A DNA stretch of 18,540 nt, taken from assembly GCA_964624465.1 (NCBI GenBank), contig CAZUZD010000102.1, forward strand, positions 1-18,540, read 5' to 3'. The position numbers were made by a program, and so were the translations under genes. Under the pieces are notes generated by a model, which made no database searches, was not told where the DNA came from, and was given only the letters and a program-made list of their open reading frames with translations. The first letter of the stretch is position 1. Each line of letters starts with the position of its first letter. Below, piece after piece: positions 1-7,797 of the stretch. Source of the DNA: CAZUZD01 sp964624465 (lineage in GTDB: Bacteria > Planctomycetota > Planctomycetia > Isosphaerales > Isosphaeraceae).

Positions 1-87
1 AAGACCCAGGGTCTCAGCCATTCGGAGATCGCGCGTCGGCTGGCGATCGGCCGCATGTGGGTGCGGCGAATCCTCGCAGCCGGCTGA
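1..87 (+). CDS. C-terminal end of a serine resolvase/recombinase (partial)
   Basis: The reading frame is open from the first base and stops at a TGA at 85-87, giving 28 residues. They contain a helix-turn-helix of the kind that ends small serine resolvases (LSHSEIARRLAIG followed by VRRILAAG). In that family this C-terminal HTH binds the res or crossover site, while the catalytic serine domain lies upstream, outside this window. The gene ends beside an oppositely oriented transposase remnant, so both probably belong to the debris of one or more mobile elements. The assignment rests only on the HTH, so an unrelated HTH protein remains possible. Confidence 0.6.
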   Translation, partial: KTQGLSHSEIARRLAIGRMWVRRILAAG

Positions 88-149
88 CATCGGGCCGGCC
101 CACTTCAAGGCTGGTTCGGCCGTCAAGGACGTCGATCACCGAACGCACA

Positions 150-645
150 CGGAAGGTCCTTCTGGCGGACGTACAGCCGGGACAGTAGCGGCAGCGCCAC
201 CACGCCCCACGCCTGGTGACCGAGCAGCAGTCCCAGGACGACGAAGACGTGGCCGTACACGATAGGAGGAACCGGCCGGCCCGGGGGTGGGGTCATGGTG
301 CACGCCGGCCTCCTGGACGTGCGGGCCGTACCGCCGGGTCGGGGTGTCGTCGATGGCGAGTGTCAGCCGCTCGGTCCCCGCCGCCAGAGGCTTGATCACA
401 CCCAGCACGAGGGACGCGGCGACCACGTCGGCCTTCCTGCCGGCGGCGGCGACCGCGGTGTAGCAGGGCCGGAACTGATCGTTGAGCCTGGCGGCGCGAA
501 TCCAGGTCGTGACGGTCCGCCGGCCGCGTGCCAGCACGGCGCCCAGGAACAGCAGGGCGAGCCTGGGAGCGGATCGCTTGTCGAGTGCGTCGGCGAGGCG
601 GTCGAACCACTGGCAGGACGCAGGCGTCCGCTGCGAAGATGTCAT
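150..645 (-). pseudogene. DDE-type transposase remnant, frameshifted and truncated
   Basis: The ATG at 645-643 opens MTSSQRTPAS and runs through the stretch LAIDDTPTRRYGPHVQEAG, which carries the first catalytic aspartate region of a planctomycete-type DDE transposase (IS4/IS701-like superfamily). Just after PTPGPAG, near 262-270, the homologous reading moves to another frame, where it continues as VYGHVFVVLGLLLGHQAWG and ends around LYVRQKDLP near position 150. The later catalytic Asp and Glu expected in an intact protein of roughly 400 residues are absent, so the product cannot transpose. The long ORF in this region (711 to 136) simply reads through the frameshift into meaningless sequence. 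The exact IS family is not certain. Confidence 0.75.
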
Positions 646-1113
646 GGGGCTGGCTCCGTCCGGGGTGATGGACTGGTGTGGTAACCACCATCGTCCCGGT
701 CGGGCCAGCACCCGGCTACGCTTGGCCTGGCAGGAGCTCAGGGCTCTGGAATCCCGGAAAGTGCAGTTTCAGCCAGAACTCTCAAATTCCCCCCTCAAGA
801 GCCTGCACGAGGACGCAACCTGAGTCATCCCTGTCCTGGCTGTCCCTGGACCATGACAGCGATCCATCCCAGGGCTCGACAGTGAAGCCCAGCCGCCTTG
901 CCTGATGGCCGAGACGAGCCGCCAGCGGCCTCCTGGTGGACCCACAGGCGGCCGGGTCTTGGGTAGGACGTTCCAGCACTGGCCCGGGACCGCTGTGCTT
1001 GAGTCGGTTCGGATTGAGCCAGCTTGCCCCCTGCTCCTGAGTCAGGTTCAGGGGCAACCGCACGAGAGCCGGCTTGGGTTGCCTGGCTGGTAGCTCGATT
1101 GCTCCCGAGCCGG
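646..1113. other. Non-coding stretch with no recognised gene
   Basis: About 470 bases lie between the transposase remnant and the CIA30 gene. ORFs cross it on both strands, but their translations are low-complexity, rich in Arg, Pro and Gly, and match no family I recognise. It probably holds the outer end of the decayed insertion element plus the region downstream of the CIA30 gene. I see no tRNA, convincing terminator or repeat array here. Confidence 0.5.
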
Positions 1114-1692
1114 TCAGTCCTTGCCCTCGCCGCCGACGACCTTCACCCAGGCGATCTCCAGCGTGAACGGCCCCGCCTTCTTGTCGGCCAGCATGAACCC
1201 GATCGAGTTGACCTTGGGAGCGTCCACGGGGCCGGCGTTGGGGACCTTGTTGCCGAAGGAGGAGGCGGAGCAGTCCTTCAGTGGGATGCGAACCTCGGTC
1301 CACTCGCCCGCCCTGGTCGGGATGGCCGCCCGATACGAGTAGGCCATTCGCAGCGACGGCACATACAGGTTCAGGAGGTAATCACGCCCGTCGCCCCTGA
1401 GCCGGATCAGCAGCGTGTCACCGGGCTGCAACCCCAGGTCGATTCGACGGGACCGGACCGAGGCGAAGCCGCCATTGTTCTCCAGGGAGAGCGTCCCGAA
1501 GAACTCCATGGTCCCCTGGTCGGTGATCTTGAACCGCCCGTCCGAGACGCCGCCCATCACACCATCATTGACCGGTTGCCACGCCTGGGTGGCTTCGGGT
1601 ACTGCGAAGTCGAACAGCATGCGGGGCTGATCCGCCGGGGCAGGAGTGACGAGGCATATCGATAGGGCACCGAGCTTCAGAAGGTGCGTCAT
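1114..1692 (-). CDS. CIA30-domain protein, probably exported
   Basis: The 192-residue protein has an N-terminal hydrophobic signal-like segment (residues 5-20) followed by one CIA30 domain. This fold is named after the complex I intermediate-associated protein 30. Diagnostic motifs are VNDGVMGGVSDG at residues 41-52 and LSLENNGGFASVR at 68-80. Bacterial relatives are galactose-binding-like beta sandwiches of unknown substrate and are often periplasmic or secreted; a role in complex I assembly should not be assumed. The length is usual for a single-domain member. The start at 1692 places the signal segment at the N-terminus; the upstream purine run (GGGGGA) is about 12 bases away, so initiation signals are modest. 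It lies 72 bases downstream of the three-gene minus-strand cluster and could be its last gene. Confidence 0.85.
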   Translation of the reverse strand: MTHLLKLGALSICLVTPAPADQPRMLFDFAVPEATQAWQPVNDGVMGGVSDGRFKITDQGTMEFFGTLSLENNGGFASVRSRRIDLGLQPGDTLLIRLRGDGRDYLLNLYVPSLRMAYSYRAAIPTRAGEWTEVRIPLKDCSASSFGNKVPNAGPVDAPKVNSIGFMLADKKAGPFTLEIAWVKVVGGEGKD

Positions 1693-1764
1693 GGCCTGAC
1701 AGTTCCCCCAGGATGAATAGCGGCCTCGGACCGTGAGATCGGGTCGCCGCCTGGCGACCCCGGT

Positions 1765-2457
1765 CTACCTGCCTCGCTGGATCCCGATACCCTGTTGCTC
1801 GAACCAGCGTGCCAGACTAGTCTCCAGCACGGCCATGGCCTCGGCCAGGGTCTCGGGAGTCTGGGATTCGAAGTCGACCCCGCCGTAGCCGATTGCACGG
1901 GCCACGAAGCCGAAACCGTCCTGGTCCCCGACCTCGATGAAGCCATGGCCCCTGACGTAGGCGGCGATGGCCGGGAACGCCGTCTCCATCTTCGCCTGGT
2001 CGGCATCGGGGCGGATCATCCTCGTCCGCTCGATCGTTCGCAGTTCCTGGATCAATTCGGTGACGATCCTGTCGAGCTTCGGGAGCCTCTTCTCGATCGT
2101 GACGCCAACTTTGAGGCTCTCCAGGACCGGGATCAGTTCCCGCCACCGGGGATTGGCCCTGAGCAGGATGGTTTTCGGACGACGTGGCTGCCCATCGAGC
2201 GGTCGCCGCATGGCATTTGCCAGCAGCCTGGCGAGATCGTTGACCCCTGGCTCGCCGGGGATCGGCTCATCCGCCAGCAGGTGAGCGCCCTGCCTGGTCA
2301 CCACCAGGCCCAGAGAGGCCGTCTCGACTCCTGCCGTTGGAACTGGTAACGCCCGGAAGTCGGCTTCCCAGACCTCGTCGCAGACCGGCAACCGGACCAG
2401 GTGGCTCTTGACGAAGGCCACGCCTTTCCCAAGCTTCAGCCGGTCAGGGTCGGGCAT
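1765..2457 (-). CDS. Conserved hypothetical protein, last gene of the pRiA4b-like cluster
   Basis: This predicted soluble protein of about 230 residues starts MPDPDRLKLG. I chose the ATG at 2457 rather than the upstream in-frame ATG at 2499 because a clear GGAGG (2467-2471) sits nine bases ahead of it and the upstream start would overlap the preceding gene. There is no signal peptide or membrane segment. The middle contains a segment (MRRPLDGQPRRPKTILLR) and the C-terminal half carries AAYVRGHGFIEVGDQDGFGFVARAIG. It may belong to a DUF of the type found next to pRiA4b ORF-3-like genes (possibly DUF6930-like), but I could not confirm a family. It lies 22 bases after the stop of the pRiA4b-like gene, so the two are almost certainly co-transcribed. 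Confidence 0.75.
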   Translation of the reverse strand: MPDPDRLKLGKGVAFVKSHLVRLPVCDEVWEADFRALPVPTAGVETASLGLVVTRQGAHLLADEPIPGEPGVNDLARLLANAMRRPLDGQPRRPKTILLRANPRWRELIPVLESLKVGVTIEKRLPKLDRIVTELIQELRTIERTRMIRPDADQAKMETAFPAIAAYVRGHGFIEVGDQDGFGFVARAIGYGGVDFESQTPETLAEAMAVLETSLARWFEQQGIGIQRGR

Positions 2458-2479
2458 GATCGGATGCCTCCGCAGGGGG

Positions 2480-3001
2480 CTACTCGTCGATCTCTTCATA
2501 CTGCGGCGGACTCTGGCCCACCCGCTTGGTCACCCTGGGCAGCTTGCCGCAGGGAATCTGGTCCGTGATCGACTCGACATCGATCTGGTGCCACCAGTCG
2601 TCGCCAAAGTCGAACCAGTAACCGAACGCCTGGCCCACCTCCAGACCCAGCGAATCAATCCGGGTCCGGTCCACCATCCCGGCGGGCGGATTCTTGGACC
2701 CGATCTCGGACGCCTCGGGCAGGACATACCGCTTGCCCTTGGGGTCCATCGGACCTTCGCCGAACTGGAACTCGTACAGGTGCTCGTCCCAGCGGTCGAA
2801 GGCTTCGAAGATGGCGTTGTGCAGGTCGGCGAGGCTTTGATCGCCCCGGATCTCGATGGTCCGGGAGATGCTCCGATTCTTCCGGGCGAACTTTCCGGAA
2901 ATCGGTCCGCTGATCAGGAAGACCTCCAGGGCGAAGAGGTGTTTGTCGCCCTGGTTGGTGGGGGCGTTGACCTTGGCTGGTGGCTTCCTGGGTCGAGCCA
3001 T
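2480..3001 (-). CDS. Plasmid pRiA4b ORF-3-like family protein
   Basis: The 173-residue protein starts MARPRKPPAK at 3001, preceded by AGGAG about nine bases upstream. The core shows the family signature: a beta-rich start (FALEVFLISGPISGKF), SLADLHNAIFEAFDRWDEHLYEFQFG at roughly residues 56-81, and the hallmark FGYWFDFGDDWWHQIDVESI near residues 126-145. This domain (PF07929 type) occurs in plasmid and chromosomal proteins and in fusions with unknown domains; its molecular function is not established. The N-terminal region is slightly longer and more basic than usual. It sits 5 bases downstream of the 170-aa gene and 22 bases upstream of the 230-aa gene, so the three form a compact transcription unit. 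A longer in-frame ORF extends upstream to 3586, but that part is a shadow of the previous gene. Confidence 0.88.
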   Translation of the reverse strand: MARPRKPPAKVNAPTNQGDKHLFALEVFLISGPISGKFARKNRSISRTIEIRGDQSLADLHNAIFEAFDRWDEHLYEFQFGEGPMDPKGKRYVLPEASEIGSKNPPAGMVDRTRIDSLGLEVGQAFGYWFDFGDDWWHQIDVESITDQIPCGKLPRVTKRVGQSPPQYEEIDE

Positions 3002-3006
3002 CGGGG

Positions 3007-3519
3007 TCACTCCTGGCCGGTTGGGTGGTCGCCCCCGGCTTCGGGGCGGTTCCTGGATGCGCCACCACGCTGCTGGAGTTCTGCCTTCGTGCGGCGAGGT
3101 CTCGGCGGCTTCGGGAACAGCCAGCCGAAGACCGGCTCGTGCTCGGCTTCGATGAACCTGCCCACCCGGACCTGGATCGCCATCAGGCGTTCCCGGTGGG
3201 GGCTGCGAGCGGACACGGCGGCTTCGCCCGCCGCATCGATAACCTGGTGCAATTCGTTCCAGGTCACGCCGACGACCCGGGTGCCCTCGCCCGCCTGCCT
3301 GATCTTCCGCTTCAGAACAGGTTTCAGGCGGGTCTGTCCCAGCAGGGTCTCCCGCTGCAACTGGGTGAGCTTCAGGGGGTAGGTCTCGCCTGGCTTCTTG
3401 CTGCGCTTGAGGCTGAACGAGATCACCCCTGGGTCGTCGCCCGCCAGGTAATCCCGGAGACTCTGTTCGAGAAATTCCCTGGCTTGCTGGTGAATCAGCG
3501 GCTTCTTCGAGGATGCCAT
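3007..3519 (-). CDS. Conserved hypothetical protein, first gene of the pRiA4b-like cluster
   Basis: The 170-residue protein begins MASSKKPLIH at the ATG at 3519, which has a strong AGGAGG six bases upstream; the ORF's earlier in-frame start lacks such a signal and codes for unlikely sequence. It is highly charged and mostly helical (HQQAREFLEQSLRDYLAG, then LKLTQLQRETLLGQ and KRKIRQAGEGTRVVGVTWNE), with no signal peptide or membrane helix. The pattern resembles a small soluble adaptor or nucleic-acid-binding protein, but no named domain was recognised. The C-terminal 25 residues are disordered-looking and basic. Only 5 bases separate it from the next gene, whose ribosome site lies at this gene's end, suggesting translational coupling. 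Confidence 0.75.
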   Translation of the reverse strand: MASSKKPLIHQQAREFLEQSLRDYLAGDDPGVISFSLKRSKKPGETYPLKLTQLQRETLLGQTRLKPVLKRKIRQAGEGTRVVGVTWNELHQVIDAAGEAAVSARSPHRERLMAIQVRVGRFIEAEHEPVFGWLFPKPPRPRRTKAELQQRGGASRNRPEAGGDHPTGQE

Positions 3520-3613
3520 GATCGGCCTCCTGGCTCCTTGCGACTCGAACCACCGTCCCGATCCACCTGAGGAACAGTTTGCCCAACCCAAAACAGCCCC
3601 CGACCCGCCGACC

Positions 3614-3800
3614 TCACACATACGGCTGGGTCGTCTTCATGTCAGGGATTCCGGTAGGGAAGATGGCGTCGACCTGATAGCAATGGTAGGCGAGCAGGAC
3701 ATAATCGTTCCAGTCGTTCTTGCCATGCTCGAACTTGAGAACCTGGTACAGGACGGTGGTTCAAAGCTTCGCATCAGGTAAGCGATCCAGTTAAGCTTAG
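3614..3800 (-). pseudogene. Low-GC coding remnant, family unknown
   Basis: On the minus strand a 48-codon open stretch (3760 down to the stop at 3614-3616) reads as convincing protein: VLYQVLKFEHGKNDWNDYV followed by LLAYHCYQVDAIFPTGIPD. It has no usable start. Immediately upstream, one frame over, KLNWIAYLMRSFE continues a similar style, so a frameshift near 3757 is likely. Base composition here is visibly more AT-rich than the neighbouring genes, and codon choice differs, pointing to an older acquired or unconstrained sequence. I cannot name the family. The alternative is that this is chance open sequence, which is less likely given the aromatic, balanced composition. Confidence 0.4.
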
Positions 3801-3964
3801 TCTGCTTGATCTGGATGTGGGCGTCGGGGGCAGACAATGGCGGCCTGAACCCCAAAATCAGTGATGACCACTCCGAACCCGACAACGTTCAGATCGCTCC
3901 ACGCCTCCGTCTGCCCTCGGTCCGTCCTGAATTATCGGGGCAACGTCGTCCTGATTGCTCCGAT

Positions 3965-4297
3965 TCAAGACAACTCATTCCACCCGGCGAGCACGTGTTC
4001 GAGCGGGACGACCTCAACCACTGCGTCGAGGTTCAGCGGGCCATACAGATGGGGGAACTTCTCATTCGAGTCGGGAGGACTCTCCCGCTTCAGAGGCAAG
4101 GCCCGCCTTCCAGGGTCGATCTTCAGTACGAGCAAGCCGGTCTGGCCCCGGTAGTACCTGTCATGGACCCCGGCAACTTGCTCGGGCGTGCAGCAGTGGA
4201 TGAACCCCTCCGTCGCCAGGGTATCGCCCCGGTACTCGCCATCGGCGACGGCCCGCTCCCAACTGGTCTTGGGCGTGATGTGCAGGATCTCGGGCAT
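3965..4297 (-). CDS. DUF952 domain protein
   Basis: The 110-residue protein is essentially one DUF952 domain (PF06108). Matching landmarks in order are LHITPKTSWERAVADGEYRG at residues 5-24, EGFIHCCTPEQVAGVHDRYY at 30-49, LLVLKIDP and the terminal FPHLYGPLNLDAVVEV near 81-96. The length is normal for the family. Members are small cytosolic proteins, distantly like ADP-ribosyltransferase or RNA 2'-phosphotransferase folds, with no firmly established reaction. A GAGGAG sits eight bases upstream of the ATG at 4297, supporting the start. It stands alone: the nearest genes are a decayed remnant downstream and a truncated PTH2 copy upstream on the other strand. Confidence 0.9.
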   Translation of the reverse strand: MPEILHITPKTSWERAVADGEYRGDTLATEGFIHCCTPEQVAGVHDRYYRGQTGLLVLKIDPGRRALPLKRESPPDSNEKFPHLYGPLNLDAVVEVVPLEHVLAGWNELS

Positions 4298-4494
4298 CGG
4301 GCAACTCCTCGTTCTTAACGATCGGACGAAACCTGGCGTTTATGGCTCAGATTTCATCTGCGGCAATGGGACGTTGGAGGCTTTGGATGCCCGCCGACAC
4401 CGAGATCGACGTGCAGGTCAGCACGTCGAATAGCGATGTTCAATAGCGACAGCCGTAACCACTCCGCTTCCGGGCCTGGATTGTTTCTCAGGGC

Positions 4495-4794
4495 ATGGGC
4501 TCAACCAGCATGATCTGGCTGGCCCTCCGCATCCGCCAGCCCGGTTACACGTTCACCGAGGCCGAACGCCGCTGGCTCGACAGGGCGTTCACGAAGGTCT
4601 GCGTGCGACTGGATTCGGGAGCAGAGTTGCTCGCCGTGGTGCAGCGTGCCCAGGAGGCAGGCGTCCTGGTCCAACTCTGCGTCGATGCGGGGAGTACCGA
4701 GTTCCACGGCGTGCCGACGGCCACCTGCTGCGCCCTGGGACCGGATGACCCAGAGCGGCTCGACCCGATCACGGGGCACCTGAAGCTGCTCTGA
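4495..4794 (+). pseudogene. N-terminally truncated peptidyl-tRNA hydrolase 2 (PTH2) paralogue
   Basis: From residue 5 on, this 99-residue ORF matches the C-terminal 95 residues of the full PTH2 gene at 13027-13413, beginning SMIWLALRIRQPG and ending DPITGHLKLL. By eye 78 of 95 residues agree. It retains the C-terminal region with DAGSTEFHGVPTATCCALG, but lacks the N-terminal strand and helix holding the conserved Lys and the RxDLxMxxGKxxAQxxHA-type motif that PTH2 needs. The break falls exactly where AHA would precede SMIW; upstream bases show no recoverable remainder. There is no good ribosome site before the ATG at 4495. It is most simply a relic of a duplication or partial replacement, though the frame is still intact, so a short product cannot be excluded. 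Confidence 0.75.
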
Positions 4795-4892
4795 TGCGCT
4801 CCCCGGCGATCATGCACGACGTGGTCAGTATCCAGCCAGGACTGTCCCATCATCGTTAATGAATCCCAGGAGCATGACGAGGAAGTCGGTTC

Positions 4893-5987
4893 TCATCGGG
4901 TCGGCTCGTCGAGTGCTGGTGGCTCGGTGGCGATCCTCAGATCATCGACGAAGAGGGTCGCCGGGTCGGGTCCGAAGCTGTGGGCGCTGATGCCCACTTC
5001 CAGGTCGTCGTAGATCGTGCCCGCCAGCGGCAAGGTCTGTCCCCGACCCTCGACGATCGCCACGCCATCTTGCCAGAGTTCGACCCGACCATCCGGTTGC
5101 TCGGAGAGCCGCAGGTGCAACCGGACCTCCACCCACCTGCCGACCGGGAACCGGACCTCACGTCCCTTCGGCTGGCGGTACTTCGGCTTGTCGGCCCACT
5201 TGAGTTCGAGCATGAGGTGACCGGGCGGGTCGAGCATGATCCGCAGGCCCGGATGCTCCTTGATCCAGGTCGATTCCAGGTCCATCAGCGTGAACGGGAG
5301 GCTGGAGCCCTCGGGCACGAAGTACCAGCCCGAGAACCACACGTCGTCGCCCTTGACGAAGTGCAGCAGCGAGGTCGAGAGGGACGCCTTGGCGGTGACC
5401 ATGCCACGGGAGGGCGGCTCCGAGACGCACTCCAGCGAAGATGAGCCGGAATGGGCGTGCTTCTGGCTGATCTCGATGCGGTTGTCGAGGAAGTCGCCCT
5501 GCCCGCTGAGGAGCCGCTGCCGCAAGGCGTTGTATTCGGGGATGGTGGGAGCCCTGGGCGACTGGAGCGTGAAGTTCGTCCATCCTCGCCGTGGACCAAT
5601 CAGGTCACCGAGCGAATCCGCTCTCTCGAAGTCCTCGTCGAAGTTCCTCCGGGTGGGGTAGAGCTTGCCGGTCTCCGGGGATCGCTTGTTCGGGACACCA
5701 TCTAACACGACGTAGTTGCTGGCGAAGAAGTCCGGGTCGTAGAGGTGCTCGACGAACGTGAGTCGATCCGGCCGGGGACCGACCGTGTACACGTCACCAC
5801 GGTAGAGCTTGTAGGTGGTGCCGCCGTCGCTCAGGGTCAGTTCGATCTCGGAATCGGGCGGGGCGGGGATGGTCCGCTGACGGTTCAGCAGGCGGTTGGT
5901 CGCCATCCCAGCGAGGAGGAGCACGACCAGGGCGGCGGTCACCCACCCGAGCCGTCTCTTCGTTAAGCTCCCAGACCGACGTTCCAT
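4893..5987 (-). CDS. Membrane-anchored polysaccharide-lyase/concanavalin-fold protein
   Basis: The 364-residue protein has a short basic N-terminus and one hydrophobic segment (about residues 13-30, LGWVTAALVVLLLAGMA), which should act as a signal anchor leaving the rest outside the cytoplasm. The main domain, about residues 115-355, is a beta-sandwich resembling heparin-lyase-I-type polysaccharide lyases (PF14099-like). Landmarks are HSGSSSLECVSE near 179-190, DDVWFSGWYFVPEG near 214-227, WVEVRLHLRLS and a final LFVDDLRIAT. Residues 48-112 form an extra N-terminal part (LYRGDVYTVGPRPDRLTFVE). The fold is recognisable, but lyase activity is not proven because catalytic residues cannot be located confidently. 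It starts 13 bases after the nitrilase stop and is the last gene of the minus-strand operon. Confidence 0.7.
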   Translation of the reverse strand: MERRSGSLTKRRLGWVTAALVVLLLAGMATNRLLNRQRTIPAPPDSEIELTLSDGGTTYKLYRGDVYTVGPRPDRLTFVEHLYDPDFFASNYVVLDGVPNKRSPETGKLYPTRRNFDEDFERADSLGDLIGPRRGWTNFTLQSPRAPTIPEYNALRQRLLSGQGDFLDNRIEISQKHAHSGSSSLECVSEPPSRGMVTAKASLSTSLLHFVKGDDVWFSGWYFVPEGSSLPFTLMDLESTWIKEHPGLRIMLDPPGHLMLELKWADKPKYRQPKGREVRFPVGRWVEVRLHLRLSEQPDGRVELWQDGVAIVEGRGQTLPLAGTIYDDLEVGISAHSFGPDPATLFVDDLRIATEPPALDEPTR

Positions 5988-6000
5988 ATCTTCATCCCGT

Positions 6001-6950
6001 TCAGGGCTTCCTCGAACCGGGCTCAGGACCGATCTCGATCGGCTTCACAATCTCCCCGTCAAGCTCGGGCCGTCTTTGCCTGAGGTTCCGGCTGTTTTGC
6101 CGGGCTTTCCGGACCGAGCCCAGTTCGATCGTGGCCGTGATGTAGCCCTCCCTGGCCTCGGTGCAGGATGCCAGGATCCGGGCGGGCCACTGGCCGATCA
6201 TCGTCCCCGACCCATACGCCTGGTTGGTGGCGATCATCGCCACCTCGTCCTGGTACATAGCCGATCTGACGATGAAGTCCTCGACCGGTCCCCTGCGGCC
6301 ATTGATCCAGACCAGCAGTTCGGCGCCACGCAGCGAGAGCATGCGGTGCGTCTCCGGGAACCAGCCGTCGTAGCAGGTCAGGATGCCGATCCGGCCGAAG
6401 TCCAGGTCGAAGACCGGGAAGTCGTCGCCTCGCTGCATCTTCCATTCGGGGTCATTCGTCAGGAACCAGTCGAGTTCCTTGCCCTGGGGAGGCTGCGACC
6501 AGGGCGGCTCACCCTCGAAGTGGTCCACGGCGGCGTGGACCTTCTTGTACTTCCCGGCGACCTTGCCCGACCGGTCGAACAGGAGGGCGGTGTTGGCGTA
6601 CGTCCCGTCCTCGAAGACTTCCCAGCAACCCACGATCACGTAGATTTTGCCGGCCGCTGCCGCCCCGGCGATCCGCTCCGTCTGCGGCCCTGGGACGGTG
6701 ATCCTGCCCAGGAGATATTCCGGGAAGACGACGAGTGCGCCCCGTCCTTCGCCGCCCGGTCGATGTAGGGGACGACGGCCTCGCTCGGGTCAAAACCGGG
6801 CCGGGGCAGGTCGGTCTTGTCGTATCCGAGCATCTGGACCGCCGCCACCTTCACCTGGGCCGGTCTGGCGGGCTCGTCGCCCCATGCGATGGCGGTCGGC
6901 AGCAGCATGTACAGGGAAACGGAGAACAGCGAACCCGACCGAAAGCCCAT
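6001..6950 (-). pseudogene. Nitrilase-superfamily carbon-nitrogen hydrolase, single frameshift
   Basis: Two overlapping frames together encode one C-N hydrolase. The first part starts at the ATG at 6950 (GGGAGG seven bases upstream) with a signal-like segment MGFRSGSLFSVSLYMLLPTA, then KVAAVQMLGYD and YIDRAAKDGA. Near 6735-6743 the frame must change by one base, after which it reads LVVFPEYLLGRITVPG and joins the second part without loss. All three catalytic residues of the family are present: Glu in FPEY, Lys in GKYKKVH, and Cys in LTCYDGW (Cys codon at 6373-6375). The enzyme would hydrolyse an amide or nitrile, probably outside the cytoplasm if the leader is real. The lesion may be a recent inactivation or a sequencing error. 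It lies 44 bases after the cupin gene. Confidence 0.8.
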
Positions 6951-6994
6951 CTGTGTTCCTCCCTCGCCCCATCGATGAGCCACCGATGGAGCAA

Positions 6995-7366
6995 TCAGAT
7001 TTTCTGAGGCTCAACCACGGTCCTCTCGCCTGGCGTATCGCCAGTGTTGAGCGTCCCGGCTGGCTCGAAGAGCAGGACTTGCACCTCCTCCTCGGCCACG
7101 GGCCGGTGCTCGACGCCCCGTGGCACGATCAGGAACTCCCCCTCCTCGAGCCAGACCTGTCGGTCCCGGAAGTCCATGCGGAACCGCCCCTGGATGACCA
7201 GAAACAACTCATCCTCGTGGTCGTGCTTGTGCCAGACGAATTCGCCGTGGAACTTCACGGGCTTGACCTGCTGCCCGTTCAGTTCTCCGATGATCCGGGG
7301 ATTCCAATGGTCCTGGAAAAGCGCCAGCTTCTCCCGGAGGTTCACCTTCGTCATGGCTTGCCCCAT
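6995..7366 (-). CDS. Small cupin-domain protein
   Basis: The 123-residue protein is a single cupin barrel. Motif 1 is clear at about residues 45-63 (WHKHDHEDELFLVIQGRFRM), with the His, His and Glu that bind a metal, and motif 2 is PRGVEHRPVAEEE. It probably binds a metal and a small carboxylated or amidated ligand; the specific role is unknown. I chose the ATG at 7366 because it overlaps the tspO stop as TGATG, which suggests translational coupling; the ATG at 7354 (MTKVNLREK) is an equally plausible start, and neither has a strong Shine-Dalgarno sequence. It lies between tspO and the nitrilase in the same operon, so it may act on, or sense, the same compounds. Confidence 0.85.
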   Translation of the reverse strand: MGQAMTKVNLREKLALFQDHWNPRIIGELNGQQVKPVKFHGEFVWHKHDHEDELFLVIQGRFRMDFRDRQVWLEEGEFLIVPRGVEHRPVAEEEVQVLLFEPAGTLNTGDTPGERTVVEPQKI

Positions 7367-7773
7367 CAGGATCGACCCCAGTTCATCCAGGTGATCGACA
7401 GTTGCAGGACGCTCGCTATCGACACCCAGACCAGATACGGCACCTGGGCGACGGCAACCCAGCGGTAGTGCCCCCAGACGGCGGCAATCATCCAGAGGAT
7501 CGTCGCCCAGACGATCAGGATGTCCACGGAGGCCAGCGGCAGGTTCCGCAGCCCGAACTGGATGGGCGTGAAGATCAGGTTGGCGACGAGGTTGATGGCG
7601 AAGGGCAGCGCCACTTGCCAGGGGATCTTCCTCCGAACCGCTTGCACGAACACGAACAGGCACGTGACCAGGATAATCGGGTAGAGGATCTGCCAGACCA
7701 GACCGATGGTCGAGGGGCTCGGAGTCCAGGACGGCTTCGCCAGGCTGTTGTACCAAATCATGAAGTTATTCAT
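7366..7773 (-). CDS. tspO: TspO/MBR-family membrane protein
   Basis: This 135-residue, tryptophan-rich integral membrane protein has the TspO pattern: KPSWTPSPSTIGLVWQILYP near residues 13-32, then NLVANLIFTPIQFGLRNLP, and a final VPYLVWVSIASVLQLS. Five hydrophobic helices can be traced, as in the family. TspO proteins bind porphyrins and other hydrophobic ligands and affect tetrapyrrole handling or stress responses. At 135 residues it is a little shorter than the usual 150-160, with tight loops but no obvious missing helix. It begins 24 bases after the upstream lyase-fold gene and its stop overlaps the cupin start, so it is well embedded in the operon. Start alternatives are Met1 and Met5; the ribosome site is weak for both. 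Confidence 0.85.
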   Translation of the reverse strand: MNNFMIWYNSLAKPSWTPSPSTIGLVWQILYPIILVTCLFVFVQAVRRKIPWQVALPFAINLVANLIFTPIQFGLRNLPLASVDILIVWATILWMIAAVWGHYRWVAVAQVPYLVWVSIASVLQLSITWMNWGRS

Positions 7774-7797
7774 ATCAGCGTCTCGCTTTTCGCCCGA

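Noticed and set aside
782..1303. 173-codon minus-strand ORF
   Set aside because: Its N-terminal half is the wrong frame of the CIA30 gene and the rest has no recognisable protein character.
3002..3586. N-terminal extension of the pRiA4b-like protein to 368 residues
   Set aside because: The extension is a shadow of the 170-residue gene at 3007-3519; the ATG at 3001 has its own ribosome site.
4389..4450. Imperfect direct repeat around AATAGCGA (two copies) as an attachment site or iteron
   Set aside because: Only two short copies exist, with no integrase, replication gene or further repeats nearby.
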